Origin: Planctomycetota bacterium
GTDB lineage: Bacteria; Planctomycetota; Phycisphaerae; Sedimentisphaerales; Anaerobacaceae
Direction: 5' to 3'
Length of the DNA stretch: 11,522 nt
NCBI GenBank assembly: GCA_017885385.1
Contig: JAFNGF010000401.1
Location: 3,018-14,539, forward strand
Part shown: in pieces, positions 7,414 to 11,522 of the stretch
How the letters are laid out: every line of letters starts with the position of its first letter
Position numbering within the stretch: the first letter of the stretch is position 1
Notes under the pieces: model-generated
What the model was told of the DNA's origin: nothing
Seen by the model: the letters and a program-made list of their open reading frames with translations, nothing else
The model's database searches: none
Translations under genes and position numbers: made by a program

Positions 7414-7661
7414 TAAGCTGCAATCTCCTTCTTAACAGTCAGTTTTATCCCGTCTATCTTGGGTAGTGTCAGGTTCTTGTGGATTCGAAAAAGAAGCCAA
7501 TCTTCAAGCACCTGTGCCAGCTCGCTTCGGCATTCCTCTAAGGTCGGGGCGCTCGCATAAACGCCTCGACATTGCGGGATTTCCCCGTAGTAGGTGCCGT
7601 CGTCTTCCAGGATTTCGTAATGCGCGTGTCTCATCGCGGCTTCGAGGTATTTCGTGAGCAT
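7413..7661 (-). CDS. hicB: HicB-like antitoxin (short form)
   Basis: An 82-residue protein with the partial RNase H-like HicB fold: YYGEIPQCRGVYASAPTLEE in outline (residues 24-43), then a helix ELAQVLEDWLLFRI (47-60). This domain binds and blocks HicA. The C-terminus ends at about residue 80 with KLTVKKEIAA and shows no obvious ribbon-helix-helix or helix-turn-helix. Autoregulation by DNA binding, usual for longer HicB proteins, is therefore not evident. AGGAG lies 8 nt upstream of the ATG at 7661, supporting this start over the internal Met10. A near-consensus promoter lies at 7729-7757. Confidence 0.87.
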   Translation of the reverse strand: MLTKYLEAAMRHAHYEILEDDGTYYGEIPQCRGVYASAPTLEECRSELAQVLEDWLLFRIHKNLTLPKIDGIKLTVKKEIAA

Positions 7662-7728
7662 AAGTAAGTCTCCTGTTTGGCTGGACTAATAGTGTTCGCT
7701 ATCAATCCCACGGTCGGTGGTGTCTCAG

Positions 7729-7757
7729 ACTATACCGAAACTACCGCTTGCCGTCAA
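7729..7757 (-). promoter_or_regulatory. Sigma70-type promoter for hicBA
   Basis: On the minus strand TTGACG (7757-7752) and TATAGT (7734-7729) are spaced by exactly 17 bp, each one base off consensus. Transcription would start near 7722, leaving a leader of about 60 nt before hicB. The leader contains a CCAC-N5-GTGG stem and an ACTATTAGT near-palindrome that could be operators, but both are short. Confidence 0.65.
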
Positions 7758-7780
7758 GCCTGCGCCAAAAACGCAAACTG

Positions 7781-7830
7781 TAGCACAGAGACGCCTCGCT
7801 TATCATCTGTCGCAAATCGTGCGTCTCTAC
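7781..7830. repeat. GTAGAGACGC-type inverted repeat
   Basis: AGAGACGC (7787-7794) is the exact complement of GCGTCTCT (7821-7828), with a 26-nt spacer. The outer bases extend the match as GTAG(cac)AGAGACGC against GCGTCTCTAC. I recall GTAGAGACG-ended palindromes as common small dispersed repeats in cyanobacteria and some other phyla; that is from memory. It lies between the DUF4954 stop and the hicBA promoter and lacks a T-run, so it is not a classic terminator. Confidence 0.45.
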
Positions 7831-7841
7831 TTGATTCGCGA

Positions 7842-9863
7842 TTAGCCATTTGCGATAGGCGATTGGCCCGTCCCACGCATTTTCTCCATTCGGCTGATAA
7901 GCTCGTCGCCCAGCATTGTTTTGCCGGTGATATGCTCCTGGATTTCGGAAACGAATCTATTGTCCTCGAATGTCCCCCTGACCGCGGCGAAGTCCAAGTG
8001 CTTAATCTCTTCGTCGCCGTCGAGGCCGAAGCCGATTTGAGCAATAGCAGCGAATTCCTTCCTGGCGTCGGCGTAAAGCCGGTGGTCAAGCTCTACAACA
8101 GCGGCCTTCCATTTTGTGGTCAGCTCGATAATATCATCGGCCGTCATTTCGGCTATCTTCTTGCCAAGAAGCTGCTGGGTGACATCTGCCGCCCAGGCCC
8201 ACTCGTATGCGGGGTAATTATCGTGCATCGACGCAAATGCTTCTGCCAGTTGCTCCAGTGTGTTTAGGGCGCCGTTTTCAATCTCACAGAGTGTTTTGTG
8301 CACGGCTTGTTCCGGGGCGAACAGCCCGGCCAGGTCCACCCATTTGCCCCTTCCCACGTCGGTTTCCGGCTGCAGCGCCGCTCGAAGCTCGTCAACATTT
8401 TTGAAGTGTCTGTTGTCCAATCGGTGAATCAGGCAATTGCCCAGGAATTTATTGATGCCGATTTCGTAGAGCTCGATGCCTTTGTTCAGTGAGGCATTGT
8501 TAATCTTTACGCTGTGGTAGGTGAAGTAATCCGATGTCTCGCCGGCGGTCGCTTTAAGGTTTTTTAGCAGCCGGCAGCCGTTCAACATCCTCTGAATCGT
8601 GTACGGGCTTAGCAGCTTGAAGTTGATTAAGTCAAGTTTCTTCGGGCTTTTTCGCCGGTCCCGGTTTGGCCATTTTCGGGCATCTCGGACGGTGCCCACG
8701 CTGCGCAAATTTACGCCCGGGACAAGAATGCTTTCATCTTCGTGCTCAATTAGATACGAGAAAGGCAAATCTGAGGTGTCTGAGTTTCGATAGTGTCTGC
8801 CCATTACGACGGTGAACGGCCCGACTTTTGCCGGCCAGAGGATGTACGAATCGCTGGCGGTTTTAGAGCCGCGTTCTACTACGCCCTGATGCACCGGCCC
8901 TAATTTGTACATGTGGTTGCTCTGGTTGGTTCCGCTGCCGGCGTTCAAGAATGAGAATAGCCCGGCGATCAGCAGCGTAGATTTGTGATGTGTTACCGTA
9001 TAAGGGCCGGCAAAAACCGCGCACGCCTCGCCGTGGAACCCGCCGCAGTTGGCGAAGAATACCGAGTTTTCCGCCGAATACTGCTTAGATAGTACCGTGC
9101 CCTGGCCTACGAAGCACTTGCTTATAATAGTGCCGTCGGTAATGCTCGACCCGCTGCAGGCAATAAAATCCTCTGCGAAAACTCCCGCTCCGACATAAAC
9201 CGGGTCTTCCGGACAGCTATTGATCGAGCCGTTCTCCAGTCGGCTGACTCCTTCGATTACGCTTGCCGGCCCGACTCTAACATTTTTAATAATCCGGCAG
9301 TTTATAAGTTTGGCGCCTCTTGCAACCAAGCCCATAGAAGAGGTAACGGAAGCGGTGTAATCGGCTATCATTTTTCGCAGCTTCTCAATCACTTTCGGGC
9401 GGTGACGATAAAACGCTATGATGTAGGCCGTATGGGCCGAAAGATGGTCGTAGATCGGTATTTCTCTGCCGCCGGCCTCATTCACTACGGCAACTTCCGT
9501 CCCATTTCCAAATGAGCTTTCGCCCTCGACCGCCAGCAGGTCGATATTGTCTATCACCGCATCGTCTTCGATAATGTAGTTGGCGATATAGTTTCTTACC
9601 TGACTTATATAGACGTTATTGCCGATGGTGCAGTTGTGGATTACGGCATTACTGATGCCCGCGGGCTTGGTAACGCCGCCGAAAAAGGATACTCGTTTTT
9701 CAAACGCACCCAACTTTATATCTCCGCAGAGCTGGGTCGTTCTTATCCGTTCGGCGTTGAACCCTTCAGCGACCTGCACCCTTGACCAATCGGGGCAGCT
9801 GCAGCCCTGATCAGTTAGCCTGGCGATTTCCTGCGAAGATAAGGAACGGTATTCTGCTTCCAT
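7842..9863 (-). CDS. DUF4954-family left-handed beta-helix protein
   Basis: A 673-residue protein that I recognise as DUF4954, a family known mainly from Bacteroidetes genomes and without an assigned function. It looks cytoplasmic, with no signal peptide. The opening EYRSLSSQEIARLTDQGC and SGDIKLG-type strand (here CGDIKLGAFEKRVSF) are typical. Residues 60-270 carry hexapeptide-like beta-helix turns (AVIHNCTIGNNVYI, NVRVGPASVIEG, ITDGTIISKCFVGQGTVL), a fold used by sugar-nucleotide acyl- and nucleotidyltransferases. The most conserved block is 287-371, including THHKSTLLIAG, GTNQSNHMYKLGPVHQG, SDSYILWPAKVG and GRHYRNSDTSDLPFSYL; PGVNLRSVGTVRDARKWP follows (382-399). Residues 420-673 are mostly helical. 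GGGGAG (9871-9876) 7 nt before the ATG supports the start. It lies upstream of hicBA and nagB on the same strand; a sugar-related role is only a guess. Confidence 0.85.
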   Translation of the reverse strand: MEAEYRSLSSQEIARLTDQGCSCPDWSRVQVAEGFNAERIRTTQLCGDIKLGAFEKRVSFFGGVTKPAGISNAVIHNCTIGNNVYISQVRNYIANYIIEDDAVIDNIDLLAVEGESSFGNGTEVAVVNEAGGREIPIYDHLSAHTAYIIAFYRHRPKVIEKLRKMIADYTASVTSSMGLVARGAKLINCRIIKNVRVGPASVIEGVSRLENGSINSCPEDPVYVGAGVFAEDFIACSGSSITDGTIISKCFVGQGTVLSKQYSAENSVFFANCGGFHGEACAVFAGPYTVTHHKSTLLIAGLFSFLNAGSGTNQSNHMYKLGPVHQGVVERGSKTASDSYILWPAKVGPFTVVMGRHYRNSDTSDLPFSYLIEHEDESILVPGVNLRSVGTVRDARKWPNRDRRKSPKKLDLINFKLLSPYTIQRMLNGCRLLKNLKATAGETSDYFTYHSVKINNASLNKGIELYEIGINKFLGNCLIHRLDNRHFKNVDELRAALQPETDVGRGKWVDLAGLFAPEQAVHKTLCEIENGALNTLEQLAEAFASMHDNYPAYEWAWAADVTQQLLGKKIAEMTADDIIELTTKWKAAVVELDHRLYADARKEFAAIAQIGFGLDGDEEIKHLDFAAVRGTFEDNRFVSEIQEHITGKTMLGDELISRMEKMRGTGQSPIANG

Positions 9864-9883
9864 TTATTATCTCCCCTTCGGAT

Positions 9884-9914
9884 GCACAAGCCCGCTTTCA
9901 ACGTGGGCTTGTGC
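9884..9914. repeat. Strong leader hairpin next to the DUF4954 ribosome-binding site
   Basis: GCACAAGCCC (9884-9893) pairs perfectly with GGGCTTGTGC (9905-9914). Two further pairs, one a G-T wobble, leave a 7-nt TTTCAAC loop. Read on the minus strand it would form in the mRNA leader about 7 nt upstream of the Shine-Dalgarno. It could modulate translation or mRNA stability of the DUF4954 gene. Its loop resembles those of the neighbouring repeats. Confidence 0.6.
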
Positions 9915-9929
9915 AAACCCCGCCAAATA

Positions 9930-9953
9930 TTTAGCCCCCGGTTTCACTGGGGG
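9930..9953 (+). repeat. TTTAGCC-hairpin element, copy 5
   Basis: TTTAGCC (9930-9936) leads into CCCCC (9935-9939), a GGTTTCACT loop region and GGGGG (9949-9953). The stem is weaker than in copies 1-4. The GTTTCAC loop word recurs in the hairpins at 9959-9977 and, on the minus strand, at 256-274. Confidence 0.55.
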
Positions 9954-9958
9954 TTCTT

Positions 9959-9977
9959 CCCCACGTTTCACGTGGGG
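9959..9977. repeat. Perfect 7-bp hairpin with TTTCA loop
   Basis: CCCCACG (9959-9965) pairs with CGTGGGG (9971-9977) around TTTCA. It follows copy 5 by only 5 nt and lies in the predicted leader of the DUF4954 mRNA. There is no T-run on either strand. It is probably part of the same composite repeat as its neighbours. Confidence 0.55.
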
Positions 9978-9996
9978 TCTCCACAGCGGCGGATTA

Positions 9997-10025
9997 AATA
10001 TAGCGATGGTAGTCCCATAAATCAA
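9997..10025 (-). promoter_or_regulatory. Sigma70-type promoter for the DUF4954 gene
   Basis: On the minus strand TTGATT (10025-10020) and TATATT (10002-9997) are 17 bp apart, matching four and five of six consensus bases. Transcription would start near 9990, giving a leader of about 125 nt that contains the three hairpins between 9884 and 9977. If the surrounding DNA is a dispersed repeat, the promoter may have arrived with it. Confidence 0.45.
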
Positions 10026-10061
10026 CATATTTGCAGGAATCGACCTGTAGTGCAGCCCGAT

Positions 10062-10081
10062 CCCGCCTGAAGAAAGGCGGG
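10062..10081. repeat. 7-bp hairpin upstream of copy 6
   Basis: CCCGCCT (10062-10068) pairs with AGGCGGG (10075-10081) around GAAGAA. It is followed 5 nt later by the TTTAGCC element at 10087. No T-run follows. It is another member of the hairpin cluster, function unknown. Confidence 0.45.
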
Positions 10082-10086
10082 GAATA

Positions 10087-10110
10087 TTTAGCCCCAGGTT
10101 TTACGTGGGG
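10087..10110 (+). repeat. TTTAGCC-hairpin element, copy 6
   Basis: TTTAGCC (10087-10093) overlaps CCCCA (10092-10096), which pairs with TGGGG (10106-10110) around a GGTTTTACG loop. The TTTCAACCCGTGG that follows can pair alternatively with the GGGG arm. Layout and loop resemble copy 5, which lies 157 bp to the left. Confidence 0.5.
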
Positions 10111-10175
10111 TTTCAACCCGTGGTAAGGCAATCATGCATGGGCGGGGGACGCGCCAGCAATATAGGACATTGAGC

Positions 10176-10195
10176 AGAATTTTGCGCAAAATTCT
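10176..10195. promoter_or_regulatory. Perfect 20-bp palindrome, possible operator
   Basis: AGAATTTTGC (10176-10185) is followed directly by its exact complement GCAAAATTCT (10186-10195), with no spacer. A zero-loop, AT-rich palindrome suits a dimeric DNA-binding protein better than an RNA hairpin. TTGAGC ends at 10175 and TACAGT begins at 10195, so the palindrome would fill the spacer of a weak promoter (19 bp, off-optimum). It lies about 90 bp upstream of the pseudo-amidase gene. No regulator gene is adjacent. Confidence 0.45.
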
Positions 10196-10243
10196 ACAGT
10201 AATCCGCCGGTACGTGCCGATGTTATAGGCAAGAAAAATTGAA

Positions 10244-10269
10244 AATTCTAAATTCGGAATTCTAAATTC
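10244..10269 (+). repeat. 12-bp direct repeat, period 14
   Basis: AATTCTAAATTC occurs at 10244-10255 and again at 10258-10269, separated by GG. The pair ends 14 bp before the start codon at 10284, upstream of the GGGCGGA that would serve as ribosome-binding site. It could be paired activator sites or simple slippage. The rest of 9864-10283 holds only the hairpins, palindrome and promoter listed separately; I see no gene there. Confidence 0.45.
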
Positions 10270-10283
10270 ATCTGGGCGGAATT

Positions 10284-10832
10284 ATGTCGGATCAGTCAAG
10301 AGTGGCGAAGGTCTTAGTGGCATTATTGGTTTCAATGACTACCGGGGCGGTTGTTCTTATGGCTTTGGGCAATAATCCGCCCTCGGCTGGTGCATTCTGT
10401 CTTTCCAGCTACTATCGGCTTGGTCCTGTTAAAGAAGCGATTCCGTCTCGGGCCTGTCAATCACCTGACCGCTGGGGCAGCGTCGAAATCTACTATAGCG
10501 GCACGGAAGCGGGCAATATACAATATCTGGCTTCGGTGCAGGGTCTGAGCACTCCCGAAGACCTTAATTGTCATTTTCTCATTTGTAACGGCTTCGGCGG
10601 CCCGGATGGCCAAGTCCAGCCGACCGAAAAATGGCAGAAGCAGTGTTCGAGCGTACCCGACCAAAGCTGGTACGGTGGTCTTGCGACTATTCGCATCTGC
10701 ATTATAGCCGACGGCAAAAATGCCCATCCGACCAACTGCCAAGCCAAAAGAACGGAGGCGCTTATAGAAGGCCTGTGCAGAGCATTCAGCATTCGGCCTC
10801 AATCTATCTTCTATCCCGGCGATTGGCTGTAG
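10284..10832 (+). CDS. Membrane-anchored pseudo-amidase (degenerate amidase_2/PGRP-like fold)
   Basis: A 182-residue protein with one N-terminal membrane segment (8-29, VAKVLVALLVSMTTGAVVLM in outline) and an extracytoplasmic domain. Residues 64-170 follow the order of N-acetylmuramoyl-L-alanine amidases of the amidase_2/PGRP fold: WGSVEIYYSG (64-73) where active enzymes have W-x-x-I-V-I-H-H-S; CHFLICNGFGGPDGQVQPTEKWQKQ in outline (96-120), like HFVIGNG-DGQI-RW-Q; TIRICIIADG (135-144), like GIGICLVGDF; PTNCQAKRTEALIEGLCRAFSI in outline (149-170). The zinc-binding His of the first strand is Tyr, and the C-terminal GH...CPG zinc-ligand segment is reduced to SIFYPGDWL. Catalysis is therefore unlikely; peptidoglycan or muropeptide binding is a reasonable inference. 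GGCGGA lies 5 nt upstream of the ATG. It is convergent with the next gene. Confidence 0.6.
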   Translation: MSDQSRVAKVLVALLVSMTTGAVVLMALGNNPPSAGAFCLSSYYRLGPVKEAIPSRACQSPDRWGSVEIYYSGTEAGNIQYLASVQGLSTPEDLNCHFLICNGFGGPDGQVQPTEKWQKQCSSVPDQSWYGGLATIRICIIADGKNAHPTNCQAKRTEALIEGLCRAFSIRPQSIFYPGDWL

Positions 10833-10891
10833 CCATCGCATCCAACAGCAATCTGGTGTGGTTTCGCCCGGGCAATTTCGTCAACACAAAA

Positions 10892-10924
10892 ACTGGATAG
10901 GTGTTCGCCAAACGCACATCCAGT
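10892..10924 (+). terminator. Stem-loop after the pseudo-amidase gene
   Basis: ACTGGAT (10892-10898) pairs with ATCCAGT (10918-10924), extended by GTG (10901-10903) with CAC (10915-10917) across a two-base bulge. It starts about 60 nt after the stop codon. The following CATTTCATCC is only moderately T-rich, so it is a weak terminator or an RNA-stability element. Confidence 0.35.
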
Positions 10925-10934
10925 CATTTCATCC

Positions 10935-10993
10935 AAAAACCCCGCAATAAACCCGTCCCTTCGGCACGTTCAGGGCAGGTTCATTGCGGGGTT
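10935..10993 (-). terminator. Rho-independent terminator of the minus-strand gene at 11001
   Basis: An 11-bp perfect stem, AACCCCGCAAT (10938-10948) with ATTGCGGGGTT (10983-10993), continues inward through an imperfect AACC/GGTT and CCCT/AGGG stem. On the minus strand it is followed by TTTTT (10939-10935). It lies 8 nt after the stop codon at 11001. The inner CCCTTCGGCACGTTCAGGG resembles a core I recall in dispersed repeats of environmental genomes, so the terminator may derive from a repeat. Confidence 0.75.
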
Positions 10994-11000
10994 CCCTGAC

Positions 11001-11522
11001 CTAATCTAATCTCGGTTCAGCAGGTCTGGGCTGCGGTGCCTCAGGACCAGGTACGTCTGGACGCCACCATCCGCCCATGCCCATGCCCCTGCGCATTCTT
11101 AGCGGCTCAGGCCCTGTTACGTCCTTGGGGGCCATCGGCGGAGCTTGCTTATCCATAACCGGTGGTGGCGGCCCCTCTGGGCGCTGCCAGCCAAAACCTC
11201 TTTGCTGAAAAGCCATACCTTGTCCGGCCATAGCGCCGCATCGGGGACAGCGACTACACCACGGGCATCTGTCCCATCCGGCTGGCCCGCCGGGGAACCC
11301 GCCTTGCTGGTCTTTCCAATTCCAAGCCTGAGGGGATTTTTTTGCCCGCTGCGTGGCTTTTTCTACCAGCTTGGGGGCCTTTTTCTCCGCCCCGGGACGC
11401 ACCTTTTTTGCTTCTACTTTAGGGCCGCGGTCGAAATCTTGCCCGCGCTGGCCGAAAACCTTGCCGGGCATCTGCCGCTGCCGGCGGAGCTGCTGCATCT
11501 GGCGGATTATTTCGCCCATCTT
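11001..11522 (-). CDS. Hypothetical Pro/Gly/Met/Arg-rich protein with C-x2-C-x2-C-x2-C motif (5' end outside window)
   Basis: I do not recognise this protein. The frame is open to the right edge (a Lys codon at 11520-11522 precedes the first ATG at 11517-11519), so the true start is probably outside. In the 172 residues counted from that Met, 1-20 look helical and basic (EIIRQMQQLRRQRQM), 30-65 are Lys/Arg/Ala-rich, and 85-94 read CPWCSRCPRC, four cysteines each two residues apart, as in two fused zinc knuckles. Residues 100-172 are low-complexity Pro, Gly, Met, Arg and Trp with repeats such as GMGMGGWW. Metal binding through the cysteines is plausible inference. A strong terminator follows the stop. 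The low complexity makes homology weak, but the tidy stop and terminator support a real gene. Confidence 0.6.
   Translation of the reverse strand, partial: KMGEIIRQMQQLRRQRQMPGKVFGQRGQDFDRGPKVEAKKVRPGAEKKAPKLVEKATQRAKKSPQAWNWKDQQGGFPGGPAGWDRCPWCSRCPRCGAMAGQGMAFQQRGFGWQRPEGPPPPVMDKQAPPMAPKDVTGPEPLRMRRGMGMGGWWRPDVPGPEAPQPRPAEPRLD

Noticed and set aside
7677..8267. Plus-strand open frame across the hicB leader and the end of the DUF4954 gene
   Set aside because: It crosses the hicBA promoter region and overlaps conserved DUF4954 sequence. The protein has no recognisable features.
10239..10268. TTGAAA and TAAATT as a promoter for the pseudo-amidase gene
   Set aside because: The -10 would sit only 15 bp before the ATG, leaving too short a leader for the ribosome-binding site. 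The match also falls within the AT-rich direct repeat.

Overview
The window looks like chromosomal DNA of a Planctomycetota bacterium, most likely class Phycisphaerae. The best evidence is the giant secreted protein at 290-3655. It combines a fibronectin-III-like module, a DUF1349-like module, a LamG-type jelly roll and two half-dockerin motifs set apart from each other, a style I know mainly from Phycisphaerae. The taxonomic call is inference from protein style; there is no rRNA or phylogenetic marker here.

Layout. 1-289 has no gene and is packed with hairpin repeats. 290-3655 (-) is the secreted multidomain protein. 3656-4071 is a divergent intergenic region with one repeat copy and a good sigma70-type promoter for the next operon. 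4072-6304 (+) is a two-gene unit: a membrane-anchored parvulin foldase followed directly by a DUF3616-like exported protein. 6332-9863 (-) is a block of four genes. In transcription order these are a large DUF4954-family left-handed beta-helix protein, a HicB-like antitoxin, a HicA-like toxin and glucosamine-6-phosphate deaminase NagB. hicBA has its own near-consensus promoter. 9864-10283 is a hairpin-rich leader and intergenic region with a promoter for the DUF4954 gene and a perfect 20-bp palindrome. 10284-10832 (+) encodes a membrane-anchored protein that resembles the amidase_2/PGRP fold but appears to have lost its zinc ligands. 10833-11000 holds two hairpins, one a convincing terminator for the minus-strand gene entering from the right. 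11001-11522 (-) is the 3' part of a Pro/Gly/Met/Arg-rich protein with a C-x2-C-x2-C-x2-C motif.

The most interesting structure is not a gene. A family of short elements, each made of the conserved word (G)TTTAGCC leading into a GC-rich hairpin, occurs six times in the intergenic DNA, on both strands. The stem sequences differ between most copies but stay self-complementary. Related hairpins with TTTCA/TTTCAAC loops lie beside them, and several fall in the predicted 5' leader of the DUF4954 gene, immediately before its Shine-Dalgarno. This has the features of a REP-like palindromic repeat family that may have acquired regulatory roles. The second notable item is the apparent pseudo-amidase. 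I see no CRISPR array, transposase, phage gene, tRNA or rRNA. No complete new multi-gene defence or biosynthetic system is evident; the only defence or stress-type module is the small hicBA pair.
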